In this document: positions 36,875 through 44,978 of the stretch, piece after piece
Layout: the number at the start of each line of letters is the position of its first letter
Position numbering within the stretch: position 1 is the first letter of the stretch
Assembly: GCF_004208415.1 (NCBI RefSeq)
Contig: NZ_CP035758.1
Location: 4,278,001 to 4,342,000 of the forward strand
Length of the DNA stretch: 64,000 nucleotides
From: Ktedonosporobacter rubrisoli
GTDB taxonomy: Bacteria > Chloroflexota > Ktedonobacteria > Ktedonobacterales > Ktedonobacteraceae
Reading direction: 5' to 3'
Position numbers and translations under genes: made by a program
The notes under the pieces: generated by a model
The model's input: the letters and a program-made list of their open reading frames with translations, nothing else
Database searches by the model: none
Told to the model about the DNA's origin: nothing

Positions 36875-37195
36875 ATGGCACGAATGGTACACTGTGTCAA
36901 ACTTGGGCGTGAATTGCCAGGGCTGGATAAGCCCCCATTCCCTGGCGAGTTGGGCAAACGCATCTATGAACATGTTTCTAAGCAAGCTTATGAGATGTGG
37001 CCAGCCCAGAGCACGCTTATCATCAATCACTATGGGCTCAATATGGCCGATCCAGAAGCGCGTAAGATCTTACGCGAACAGATGGAGGAGTTCTTCTTTG
37101 GCTCCAGTTCTCGTGCGCCCGAGGGTTGGGTACCCGAAGCAGCGGGAGCAGGCCCAAGCCGTAAAGGTGGCGGCGGAGCACCTCGAAAGAAATGA
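36875..37195 (+). CDS. yggX: YggX-family Fe(II)-trafficking / oxidative damage protection protein
   Basis: A 106-residue protein with the full YggX pattern: MARMVHCVKLGRELPGLD with the conserved Cys, PPFPGELGKRIYEHVSKQ, WPAQSTLIINHYGLN and ADPEARKILREQMEEFFFG. The last 25 residues are a Gly/Pro/Lys-rich tail beyond the usual length. YggX protects iron-sulfur enzymes from oxidation. The ATG at 36875 follows GGGAG at seven bases; an in-frame ATG at 36848 is less likely. Its stop overlaps the start of the radical SAM gene (ATGA), so the two are co-translated, which fits an iron-sulfur helper for that enzyme (inference). Confidence 0.88.
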   Translation: MARMVHCVKLGRELPGLDKPPFPGELGKRIYEHVSKQAYEMWPAQSTLIINHYGLNMADPEARKILREQMEEFFFGSSSRAPEGWVPEAAGAGPSRKGGGGAPRKK

Positions 37196-38616
37196 GAGCA
37201 CCCGGCGATATCCTGCTTATCTCATGTTATGAGCTGGGACACCAACCTTTTCACCTGGCATCTCTGTCGGCTATGCTTCAACAAGCTGGCTATTCGCCCC
37301 AAACTATCGACTCAGCTGTTGAGACACCTAGCGATGAAGTACTTCGGCAGGCAACGTTCATCGGTATTTCTGTCCCGATGCATACAGCGTTACGTCTAGG
37401 CGAGCAAATAGCACGGCGCGCGCGCTCACTTAACCCCGCTGCCCATATTTGCCTCTATGGTCTATATGCCTTGCTCAACGCCGATCATCTGCTACAGACG
37501 ACCATCGACTCGGCAATTGGTGGCGAATACGAAACTCCTCTCCTCAAGCTCATTGCCAGCCTGGAACAGGGAGAGGAAATTTCTATTCCAGGTGTGCGCA
37601 CGAGGCAAGAAGAAAGCGGCCCCTGGATACAGCTGACGTCTTTCGTCGTTCCTGAACGTCGTCAGCTGCCCCCGCTTGAGCGCTACGCGCGTTTACAAGT
37701 GGGACAGAGCCTACGGCTGGCCGGCTACACCGAAACAACGCGGGGCTGTAAACATACTTGCTTGCATTGTCCCATTACGCCTGTCTATCATGGACGCTTT
37801 TTTGCGATACCTGTTGATATTGTCCTGGCCGATATTCGCGCCCAGGTAGAGCGTGGTGCGCGCCATATTACCTTTGGCGATCCTGATTTTTGGAACGGGC
37901 CAACTCATGCCATGCGCATCATTCGAGCCCTTCACCAGGAATTTCCCCAGGTCACTTTTGATGCAACTATCAAAATTGAGCATCTTTTAAAACATCGCCA
38001 TTTGCTTGCCGAGACTCGCGAGTGCGGCTGCGCCTTTATTGTCTCCGCAGTGGAATCGCTCAATGATGCGGTCCTTGAACATCTCAAGAAAGGCCATAGT
38101 GCCAGCGATGTTATAGAAGCATTTGATTTAATGGAAGAGGTTGGCATTCCTTTGCGCCCTTCCTTACTTCCATTCTCGCCCTGGGAGACGCTCGAAAGCT
38201 ATCAAAGACTTCTCGATTTTTTTGAGCAGCACCATTTCCTTGAGCACATTGATCCGGTCCATCTCTCTATTCGCTTACTGATTCCTCCAGGCTCAGCTCT
38301 GCTTGAAACTGCTGATAGCCACGAATGGATTGAAGATCTTGATCCCAGCGCCTACACTTATCGCTGGCGACATCCAGATCCCCGGATGGATGAATTGCAA
38401 GAGAAGGTGGCTGCCCTGGTTGAGGAAGCTGAGCGCCGCAAGGCCGATCCTATCGAAACGTTCTTCCAGGCCAAAGCATTGACCCTGGCTGCCCAGGGCC
38501 AAGATTTTTCCGTCGCCCGCGCTACACGAAATTATGGGCCCAGAAAGGTCTTACCTCATCTTACAGAATCGTGGTTCTGCTGAGCAGAGCCCACTGCGGA
38601 CCAGTTGGCCCCCTAA
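37192..38616 (+). CDS. Radical SAM selenoprotein with CUAEP tail (TGA at 38581 read as selenocysteine)
   Basis: The frame to the first TGA encodes 463 residues: an N-terminal cobalamin-binding-like domain (about 1-150; ISVPMHTALRLGEQIARRAR, HICLYGLYALLNAD), the radical SAM cluster motif C186-x3-C190-x2-C193 in TTRGCKHTCLHCPITPVY, and a C-terminal helical part. It ends LTESWFC just before TGA. Reading through, TGA-GCA-GAG-CCC-ACT gives Sec464-AEPT, then ADQLAP and TAA at 38614. A radical SAM family whose members end in CUAEP or CCAEP is known to me (family name from memory), and LTESWFC-U-AEPT fits exactly, so truncation at the TGA is an annotation artefact. The product of the reaction is unknown. 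The start overlaps the yggX stop. Confidence 0.85.
38581..38616 (+). promoter_or_regulatory. Candidate bacterial SECIS region following the Sec codon
   Basis: The UGA is followed by a possible hairpin: CCACTG (38591-38596) with CAGTTGG (38602-38608), six pairs with one bulged U. An alternative places AGTT in a loop between GGACC and GGCCC, about 20 bases from the UGA, with GU in the loop as bacterial SECIS elements often have. Neither is a textbook element; the coding-tail evidence is stronger than this structure. Confidence 0.35.
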
Positions 38617-38647
38617 TCCTTTGATCTGATTCGTACATCAGAAGTTA

Positions 38648-38694
38648 GCCGAAATTCGGCGGCTTACCAACGAGTTGAAAGGGTAAGCCGCCGA
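38648..38694 (+). terminator. Strong hairpin after the radical SAM gene
   Basis: A perfect 13-bp repeat TCGGCGGCTTACC (38656-38668) and GGTAAGCCGCCGA (38682-38694) would form a very stable stem. An overlapping palindrome GCCGAAATTCGGC (38648-38660) competes with it. The tail is not T-rich, so it may protect the 3' end rather than terminate by itself. Confidence 0.45.
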
Positions 38695-38780
38695 TCGGCA
38701 ATTTCATCTATTCCTATCCTCATCGCGCATAAACAGCTTCGCTTCATATGCATATTCATCCTAACCCTCCATTCTCCTTA

Positions 38781-38797
38781 GAGCTTATCCGAAAACC
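38781..38797 (+). repeat. Left terminal inverted repeat of the transposon
   Basis: GAGCTTATCCGAAAACC, preceded by TA. It matches the right end without a mismatch. Just inside it AACCGGT occurs twice within 16 bases, possibly transposase sub-sites. Confidence 0.85.
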
Positions 38798-38944
38798 GGT
38801 GAAGTGAACCGGTAAAATGAGCTCACTCCACAATCCATTCACTGCTAGCAAAGGCCAATGCTCATATGGTTCCCTTTGAAATGGGAGTCATACACAGATC
38901 GGATTGAGGCTTAAAAATGCCGCTCAATGCCAAAAATGGATCTA

Positions 38945-39322
38945 TTATAACGTAGTAGATGCTTTGTCTTGCTGAAGCACTTCTGCCAATTTGTTCGTAA
39001 GGTAGGTTTGAACGCGCTCCAATTCTGCTCTTTTCTCGTCAATCTCAGCAAGCTTTCTCCGAAGAAATGCTGCTGCCTTCTCAGTGACCAGTTCGTCCGA
39101 AGCTTCGCAAGCCTCGTCAAGCTCTTTGAACTCTGCTAAGGTGAAACCTGCTGCCTGGACCTCTTTGATCATCAGAAGATGCTCAACTGCCTCCTCGCAA
39201 TAGTTGCGATAGTTATTTTCCCCACGTCGTACATGGCGTGCATCAAGCAGCCCTTCCTGCTCATAAAAGCGAATGGTGGGAGCCGTCAGTCCAGTCTTTT
39301 TTGCCAGTTCGTTGATTTTCAT
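38945..39322 (-). CDS. MerR-family transcriptional regulator (transposon cargo)
   Basis: A 125-residue regulator. The winged helix-turn-helix MKINELAKKTGLTAPTIRFYEQEG is unmistakable, followed by the long dimerisation helix (about 80-115) with many Glu and Lys. The usual metal-binding Cys pattern of metal-sensing MerR proteins is not seen; only one Cys pair sits in the middle (NYCEE and EACEAS), so the signal is unknown. It is divergent from the MazG-like/dehydrogenase pair with a MerR-type promoter between them. Confidence 0.88.
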   Translation of the reverse strand: MKINELAKKTGLTAPTIRFYEQEGLLDARHVRRGENNYRNYCEEAVEHLLMIKEVQAAGFTLAEFKELDEACEASDELVTEKAAAFLRRKLAEIDEKRAELERVQTYLTNKLAEVLQQDKASTTL

Positions 39323-39345
39323 AAGAAATTCTCCTTCAAAAGAAC

Positions 39346-39377
39346 TTGACCTTCAAGTATACTTTATAGTTTACACT
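39346..39377 (+). promoter_or_regulatory. MerR-type promoter with a long spacer and a central dyad
   Basis: TTGACC (39346-39351) and TACACT (39372-39377) are 20 bases apart, longer than the normal 17, with the palindrome AAGTATACTT (39355-39364) in the spacer. This is the arrangement MerR regulators use: they untwist the overlong spacer when their inducer binds. It would drive the two rightward cargo genes. Confidence 0.6.
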
Positions 39378-39458
39378 CTAAACGTCGAGCAGCACAGTGT
39401 CAAGAGAAAAATGTCAGAGAGCTTTTTTCTGCTCGAAAAGAAAGAAGGCAACAACAAG

Positions 39459-39830
39459 ATGGAACTCGAAAAAATGATAAACGATACCCAGGAGTTGTCA
39501 CAGCGTTTTCATGAGGTGGTCGGGCCATGGGATCGGAGCCTGCTGGTGACGCACCTGGCCGCCGTAGTTGGAAGATTGGCCGACGATGTGATGATCATTG
39601 AAGGCAAGCTTGCGATGCCTCGCGAGAACGCGCATCTGGCTCGCAATATTGCCGATGCCATGATCCAACTGGTCAGGCTAGGTCAGGACTACCAGCTTGA
39701 TCTTGAACGAGCCGTGAGCGATTTCTTAGAGGAAGCGCGGCAGTCATTAGAGAATGAGGGACTTGTCACCACGATGCGCAACACGCTTCACCAGAATCAG
39801 ATGGGAGAGAAAGATCATGGTAACAAGTAA
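39459..39830 (+). CDS. MazG-like protein (transposon cargo)
   Basis: A 123-residue all-helical protein. The segment NIADAMIQLVRLGQDYQLDLERAV resembles the ELADVLIYLLRLADxxGIDL block of MazG-type nucleotide pyrophosphohydrolases, and HLAAVVGRLADDVMIIEGKL the preceding helix, but the full EExxE metal motif is not clear, so activity is doubtful. The ATG at 39459 is chosen; an ATG 16 codons upstream is also possible. Its end overlaps the dehydrogenase start by 14 bases. Confidence 0.6.
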   Translation: MELEKMINDTQELSQRFHEVVGPWDRSLLVTHLAAVVGRLADDVMIIEGKLAMPRENAHLARNIADAMIQLVRLGQDYQLDLERAVSDFLEEARQSLENEGLVTTMRNTLHQNQMGEKDHGNK

Positions 39831-40701
39831 TATGCATAAAAAAGTGTGCCTGATCACAGGCTGTAGTTCAGGGATTGGCAAGGTCACCGCCAGAGAACTC
39901 GCCAAATTGGGCGCAACGGTGGTGATGGTTTGCCGCAATCGTGCAAAGGGAGAAGCAGCGCAGGTGGAGATACAAGAGGTGAGTGGCAACAAGCGGGTAG
40001 ATCTCATTGTTGCTGATCTCGCTGAGCTTTCCCAGGTGCGGCGCGCAGCCAGCGAATTTCTCCAGAAATACGCTCAGCTTCACGTGCTTATTCATAATGC
40101 TGGCGCTATTCATGGTGAGCGTCAGGTGACATCTGATGGGCTGGAGGCGACGTTTGCGGCTAACTATCTGGCTCCGTTCCTGTTCACAACGTTGCTGCTT
40201 GATGTGCTCAAAGCCAGTGCGCCAGCCCGCATCATCAATGTCAGCTCAGATGGGCATGCCAGAGGGCAGCTCGATTTTGCCGATCTTCAAGGGGCACACC
40301 GCTATAACTTCCTAAAAGCCTATACGCAGTCCAAGCTCGCGCAGATCTACTTTACCTACGAACTGGCTGATCGGCTCAAAAGCACTGGGATCACGGTGAA
40401 CACCTTGCACCCTGGCCTGGTGGCCTCCAATTTCAATAGTGGCACACGAGGCATTGCTCATGCTGTTGCAGCGTTCATCTACTTCTTCACTGGTATTTCG
40501 GTCGAGAAGGGCGCACGAACAACGCTCTTCCTGGCGACCAAGCCTTCGGTTGAGGAAGTCAGCGGGAAATACTTTGTCAACTGCAAACCCATCCCCTCTT
40601 CTAAGCTCTCCTATGATGTAACCATACGCCAACAGCTCTGGGCCATCTCTGAAGAGTTGATTCGTCAAAACGAGCTTTCCCGGCTTGTTACAGAAAAATA
40701 A
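39817..40701 (+). CDS. Short-chain dehydrogenase/reductase (transposon cargo)
   Basis: A 294-residue SDR enzyme, retinol-dehydrogenase-like. The cofactor motif is LITGCSSGIGK (TGxxxGIG), with NAGAIHGER after it, and the catalytic Ser and Tyr-x3-Lys appear in NVSSDG and YTQSKLAQ; the HPGLVASNF segment follows. The ATG at 39817 follows GGAGAG and overlaps the MazG-like stop, so both are one unit under the MerR-type promoter. The substrate is unknown; induction by a toxic aldehyde or ketone is a guess. A hairpin terminator follows. Confidence 0.88.
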   Translation: MVTSNMHKKVCLITGCSSGIGKVTARELAKLGATVVMVCRNRAKGEAAQVEIQEVSGNKRVDLIVADLAELSQVRRAASEFLQKYAQLHVLIHNAGAIHGERQVTSDGLEATFAANYLAPFLFTTLLLDVLKASAPARIINVSSDGHARGQLDFADLQGAHRYNFLKAYTQSKLAQIYFTYELADRLKSTGITVNTLHPGLVASNFNSGTRGIAHAVAAFIYFFTGISVEKGARTTLFLATKPSVEEVSGKYFVNCKPIPSSKLSYDVTIRQQLWAISEELIRQNELSRLVTEK

Positions 40702-40739
40702 TCAAGAGATTGGATTGAAAGCGAAACAGGCCGCGAGTG

Positions 40740-40788
40740 CCTCACTCCAGGCGTGGCAGCAAGCGATGCCTGGAGTGAGGTGTTTTCT
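40740..40788 (+). terminator. Rho-independent terminator of the cargo unit
   Basis: CCTCACTCCAGGC (40740-40752) and GCCTGGAGTGAGG (40768-40780), a perfect 13-bp stem, followed by TGTTTTCTT. It separates the cargo genes from the transposase. Confidence 0.85.
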
Positions 40789-40832
40789 TCCCTACGGTTT
40801 GAGAAGAGACCATACCCAAAAGGAAGGCATCG

Positions 40833-41647
40833 ATGGCAAGAACGCATCCATGGAAAGTGAGTGAAGAATGGTGGGAGAAAGTCAAGCCACTCATCCCAGC
40901 TCCCCCATTTCACGCGAAAGGAGCCCGTTCCCGCATGCCTGATCGGCAAGCTTTTGCGGCTATCATTTTTGTGCTGCGTACGGGTATCCAGTGGAACGCG
41001 CTGCCCCGCGAGTTGGGTGCGAGCTCGACCGTTCACGATCGTTTTCAGGAATGGGAGCGGAAAGGCTTTTTCCTGAGATTATGGCAGGCAGGGCTACAGG
41101 AGTATGATGAGCTGGAAGGGATCGAGTGGGAGTGGCAAGCAGTGGATGGGGCAATGACCAAAGCTCCTTTCGGAAAAGACGCAACTGGAGCCAATCCCAC
41201 CGATCGCGGTAAGAAAGGCACCAAGCGCAGCCTCTTGACTGATGGAGCAGGGATTCCCTTGGCCCTCATCATCGAGGGAGCCAACCGTCATGACATGAAA
41301 CTGTTGTGCGCAACCCTAGATGGGATCGTTGTTGCCCGTCCTGAACCAACCCTAGAACAGCCACAGCATCTGTGTTTGGATGCTGGCTACGATTATCCTG
41401 TCAATCGTGAGCAGGTGGAAGCCCGGAAGTCACAGCCTCACATTCGTGGTCGTGGGCAAGAGAAGCAGGAGAAAGCCACCACCCCCGGCTTTCGGGCGCG
41501 GCGATGGGAAGTGGAGCGAACTCATTCGTGGATCAATCGCTCGCGTCGCCTCTGGTGCGGTGGGAGAAAAAAGAGGAAAACTATCTCGCTTTTCTCCACT
41601 TAGCCTGCGCTCAATTGATCTGTGCCAAAGTCCTGGTTTTCGGATAA
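40833..41647 (+). pseudogene. IS5-family transposase, one frameshift near the C terminus
   Basis: The open frame gives 256 residues: N-terminal DNA-binding part (WEKVKPLIPAPPFHAKGARSRMPDRQ), then DDE-type catalytic elements (AVDGAMTKAPFG with the first Asp, LCLDAGYDYPV with the second, and ERTHSWINR with the Glu). After INRSRRL the frame shifts: restoring one base near 41552 yields LVRWEKKEENYLAFLHLACA and on to VLVFG with a TAA at 41645, inside the right terminal repeat, which is the expected end. The frameshift probably inactivates it, unless it is a sequence error. Confidence 0.8.
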
Positions 41648-41651
41648 GCTC
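41635..41651 (-). repeat. Right terminal inverted repeat of the transposon
   Basis: The complement of the left repeat, GGTTTTCGGATAAGCTC, followed by TA. It contains the restored stop codon of the transposase. Confidence 0.85.
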
Positions 41652-41906
41652 TAAGCTGTAACGATACCTATATGACAATCCTTATTTCTACGTACTAATA
41701 GCAATTTATCTCATCAACAATAGGGTATATTATCGCCTCTTATTCAATTTATTTTGCTCATTTTTCAGTATATATGTTACACAATAACGTATATTTAGCA
41801 CAAACAGAGTTACGACTACACAACCATTACGTTTTCTATACTAGATACAGATATATATTTGTATACATTATATTTTCATTCAATCGTAACAAGATTGGAG
41901 CTGGCA

Positions 41907-42563
41907 ATGGATAATGAGAGAATTCTCGCCGAACAACCAACGCTTGTTCATGTTCCTACAGTATCTCAGGCTCAGGCTACGGCATCAGGCACGCCCAAAT
42001 ACGCGATCCGGCCTAAAATAACTCTTCCCTTTATAGCTCGATCTGCTCGAAGAGAAAAAGCCAGACCGCTCTCCTCGTACACCCCACCTGTGTATCCGGC
42101 CCATCCAGCTAGTCTGGAAAAGACAAGAGTTTACCCTGTATACAAAGCAAGCGGAAGACCACAAGCAACGCCTCTCACATTTCATCGGCTTAAAACCCTT
42201 CGTCTCCCCTTGCTAAAGCGCCTCAGCAAAAGATCAGCTCTTTTCAAGACAGTCCTGATTGTAGGGTCGGCGCTTGGTATAGGCTGCCTGGCTACCTACA
42301 TGCTTATCCACTCTCTTCTCTACGTCGTAGCTATATGGGCCACGCTTACTATCTGTTGCTCTTTTACCTTGAGCCGACATTTACGCACCTACTACCACGT
42401 CGGCTTTGAAAAGATGCTCACCTCATTACGCCTTAAGGCCATTAAACGGGGAAAGGCTAATAGAAACTGGGACAATGGAAGGCTGCTTTCGCTAAAAACG
42501 CTCAACGATACTACAGCATACCTCAAAGCGCTACGTCGGCTGCGTAGCAGCAGGAGGAGATAA
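41907..42563 (+). CDS. Two-helix membrane protein paired with a polysaccharide synthase
   Basis: About 218 residues. A basic, Pro-rich N-terminal part (1-110) precedes two adjacent hydrophobic helices (TVLIVGSALGIGCLATYMLI, then LLYVVAIWATLTICCSF), and a basic tail. The stop overlaps the start of the glycosyltransferase (TAATG), so the two are co-translated. Small two-helix partners of this kind, such as PgaD, assist PgaC-type synthases, but there is no sequence similarity I can claim. The ATG at 41907 follows GGAG; the 250 bases before it are AT-rich and hold no gene. Confidence 0.6.
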   Translation: MDNERILAEQPTLVHVPTVSQAQATASGTPKYAIRPKITLPFIARSARREKARPLSSYTPPVYPAHPASLEKTRVYPVYKASGRPQATPLTFHRLKTLRLPLLKRLSKRSALFKTVLIVGSALGIGCLATYMLIHSLLYVVAIWATLTICCSFTLSRHLRTYYHVGFEKMLTSLRLKAIKRGKANRNWDNGRLLSLKTLNDTTAYLKALRRLRSSRRR

Positions 42564-43927
42564 TGACAAGAGCAAAAACACATCCCATCGCCAAAATTGC
42601 CCTTTACATTTTACTCTATGGAGTAACTATCTCTCTCTTTGCCTCCACGCTGCTATTCAAAGGGCATCAGCTTCAATCTCCGCACGTCACTATGATCAGA
42701 GCTATAGTCGTTTTGCTCGCTTTGATCATGCTGGCAAAACATACTTTCTATCTCTCCCTCTGCCCCTGGTTTGACATCATACAGATCAGGCGGCGCAAGC
42801 TTGGGCTGGTTAAAGGACGCTACGAACCTCTGGTTTCGGTGATCATTCCAGCCTGGAACGAAGAAGTTGGTCTGTTATCTACCGTCAAAACCCTGTTAGA
42901 AAGTACATACCAGAACATAGAAATAGTTGTCATTAATGATGGCTCAACCGATGGCTCTGATAGAATCATGCAGAGGTTCGTGGCAAGATACTGCTCAACA
43001 ATGATCAGTACTCCTAACGCTCCTCGGCTCATCTATTATTATAAAGAAAATGGAGGTAAAGGTAGCGCGCTAAACGCGGGCATTCGGCTTTCCCATGGCG
43101 ATATTATTTTGTCTATTGACGCTGACTGTATGGTATCTCCCGACGCCATTGCCCACTTCGTTGTGCATTTTGCCGATCCTGAAGTTATGGCAGCCGTAGG
43201 CAATGTTAAAATCGGCAACACGAGAACTTTGATTGGCTCCATTCAGCATCTTGAATACCTTTTCTCTTTCTATTTTAAGAAAGCCGATTCGATCCTCAAT
43301 ACTATTTACATTATCGGTGGGGCCGCAGGAGCTTTTCGGCGCGAGGTATTTGAGCGCATAGGAATGTATAGCACCACCAGCATCACCGAAGATCTTGACC
43401 TCTCTATGCGTATTCAAAAGGCAGGAATGCGCATCGTCTATGCCTCCGATGCTATCATTTTCACGGAAGGAGCCAGCGATTTAGCTGGCCTGATACGGCA
43501 ACGGCTACGCTGGAAGCGTGGGCGCTTCGAAACCTTTCGCGCCCATCGATCCCTATTCTTTAGCACAAACAAGAGGCATAACAAACTATTAACCTGGATA
43601 ATACTTCCGCTTGCCATCTTCGGAGATTTACAACTTGGCTTTGAGCCTTCCTTTATTGCTGTGCTTTACTTTTTCTCGCTGCTCACACAAGATTTCTCGG
43701 TTTTTATCGCTGGGGTCGTGATTGTAGTAATGATCTTTCTTATTCAGCTCGCCGACGATCAACAATATCGTTCTCTGCCTTTCTTAACCTTTATTCCTAT
43801 TGGCTGGCTGCTCTTTTACCTTACTACAGTTGTAGAAATCTATGCCCTGCTCCGATCTTGCTGGGATCTTTTGCATCGTCATCAACCAAGATGGCAGCAC
43901 TGGAAGCGCACGGGAACATTCAGCTAA
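42563..43927 (+). CDS. Family 2 glycosyltransferase (PgaC/cellulose-synthase-like)
   Basis: A 454-residue membrane processive glycosyltransferase. Two N-terminal helices are followed by the GT-A domain with PAWNEEVGLLSTVKTLL, VVINDGSTDGSD, SIDADCMVSPDA (the DxD region), TEDLDLSMR and QRLRWKRG (the Q/RxxRW product-binding motif), and four C-terminal helices. It makes an exopolysaccharide such as a poly-GlcNAc or similar beta-linked chain. It is the second gene of a pair with the upstream two-helix protein. No deacetylase or export gene is nearby. Confidence 0.9.
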   Translation: MTRAKTHPIAKIALYILLYGVTISLFASTLLFKGHQLQSPHVTMIRAIVVLLALIMLAKHTFYLSLCPWFDIIQIRRRKLGLVKGRYEPLVSVIIPAWNEEVGLLSTVKTLLESTYQNIEIVVINDGSTDGSDRIMQRFVARYCSTMISTPNAPRLIYYYKENGGKGSALNAGIRLSHGDIILSIDADCMVSPDAIAHFVVHFADPEVMAAVGNVKIGNTRTLIGSIQHLEYLFSFYFKKADSILNTIYIIGGAAGAFRREVFERIGMYSTTSITEDLDLSMRIQKAGMRIVYASDAIIFTEGASDLAGLIRQRLRWKRGRFETFRAHRSLFFSTNKRHNKLLTWIILPLAIFGDLQLGFEPSFIAVLYFFSLLTQDFSVFIAGVVIVVMIFLIQLADDQQYRSLPFLTFIPIGWLLFYLTTVVEIYALLRSCWDLLHRHQPRWQHWKRTGTFS

Positions 43928-43964
43928 AGCGCTCAGGCTTCCCATTATAGGGCTGGAATACGCT

Positions 43965-44006
43965 AGCCTCTGGCTGAGCTGAGACTGGTTCATTCAGCCA
44001 GAGGCT
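43965..44006 (+). terminator. Hairpin after the glycosyltransferase gene
   Basis: AGCCTCTGGCTGA (43965-43977) and TCAGCCAGAGGCT (43994-44006), a perfect 13-bp stem, 38 bases after the stop. No T-run follows, so termination efficiency is uncertain. The rest of the gap to 44286 is AT-rich; a 66-codon hydrophobic frame at 44157 is not convincing. Confidence 0.55.
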
Positions 44007-44286
44007 CAACGGCAGCCGAAAGCGAAGCTCTTTAAAAAGTTAATTTGCTTGCAACATTATCAAAGCAGTCTAGCAATTATTACGCAAGTTATACAAGAAT
44101 AATTTATAGATATTGGTACTATTAAATAATAAAATATTCAAATAAAGGGTATATCTATGTTATTCTTAATTGTGACACATTTATTTCTTGCTCAAAGTTT
44201 CTTAATATTCAGTAAGCATATAACAGCTATTACCTTTACACTAGTAAAGCTTTGTTTTATTGATATATTGGATGGGGATAGGAGTT

Positions 44287-44949
44287 ATGTCGACACCACA
44301 AGCATCAGGGACGGCTCGCTTGTTCAGCATCATTCAACAGATTCAACTTTCACGTAGAGGAGGTCTACTTATAGTCAGGCGTGGGGAAGGAGCAATTGCA
44401 GAAGAAGGCTCCGTTTTATTTCTTCACGGGCAGATAATAGAGGCAAGGGCCGGGCGACGTCTTGGCTCAGAGGCCCTCAATTACCTGACTACCTGGCAAC
44501 ACTGCCGCTATGTATTTGTCCCTAAGAATGGACCAGGACTGCAGAATCCTGCAAACCCAGCCGAGCTCGAAGGGAGTCAGCAGCACGGGCAACCGGCACA
44601 TACAAATACTGCTACAACTCCCAGGCCCGATCTCCTCTCTCAACAGGCTCAGGCAAGCAACCCGGCCAGGATAGAAGAAAAACACACAGATCAAAATATG
44701 CCTTCTATCATTTTGCGCAATCCTGAACAAGCAATTCCTCGTCTCACTCAGCTGCTGCCCATTACTTTGAGAGGGCTTGAGCAGCAAGGATTTTCGCGCA
44801 CACATCGACACTTGCTGTTGCTCATTAATGGTAAGCGATCTATCACTGAACTGCAGCATCTGGTCAGGAGAAGCATGCCCGAGATGTACCAACTTCTTTA
44901 CGAATTAAAGAGAGCCAGACTTATCATCATAGAACCAAAACAAGTGTAG
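44287..44949 (+). CDS. DUF4388-like protein
   Basis: About 220 residues. The N-terminal 90 residues (LFSIIQQIQLSRRGGLLIVR, then GSVLFLHGQIIEARAGRRLG and EALNYLTTWQHCRYVFV) match the DUF4388/PatA N-terminal pattern found in gliding and signalling proteins. A Gln/Pro-rich linker is followed by a second small helical domain (LINGKRSITELQHLVRRS). Probable role in signalling; no function is established. AGGAG sits very close to the ATG. It is followed 29 bases later by the pentapeptide protein. Confidence 0.65.
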   Translation: MSTPQASGTARLFSIIQQIQLSRRGGLLIVRRGEGAIAEEGSVLFLHGQIIEARAGRRLGSEALNYLTTWQHCRYVFVPKNGPGLQNPANPAELEGSQQHGQPAHTNTATTPRPDLLSQQAQASNPARIEEKHTDQNMPSIILRNPEQAIPRLTQLLPITLRGLEQQGFSRTHRHLLLLINGKRSITELQHLVRRSMPEMYQLLYELKRARLIIIEPKQV

Positions 44950-44978
44950 GGACTATTCATAGAAGGGGGAATACCGCT

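Larger units (their letters stand above)
38781..41651 (+). mobile_element. IS5-type transposon carrying three passenger genes
   Basis: Perfect 17-bp terminal inverted repeats (GAGCTTATCCGAAAACC at 38781-38797 and its complement at 41635-41651) are each flanked outside by TA (38779-38780 and 41652-41653), the target duplication of IS5-group elements. The transposase gene is at the right end and its natural stop lies inside the right repeat, as usual. Between the left repeat and the transposase are a MerR regulator, a MazG-like gene and a short-chain dehydrogenase, about 2 kb of cargo. No other copy of the repeat is seen near the transposase start, so the element is the whole 2871 bases. Confidence 0.85.

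Noticed and set aside
41550..41603. Programmed frameshift in the IS5 transposase
   Set aside because: IS5-group frameshifting occurs mid-gene at A-runs; this shift is at the C terminus and lacks a slippery site, so decay or error is more likely.
38781..41651. Composite transposon with two IS copies
   Set aside because: Only one transposase and one pair of ends is present; the cargo lies inside a single element.
44157..44357. 66-codon hydrophobic frame
   Set aside because: It lies in AT-rich DNA and overlaps the start of the DUF4388-like gene.
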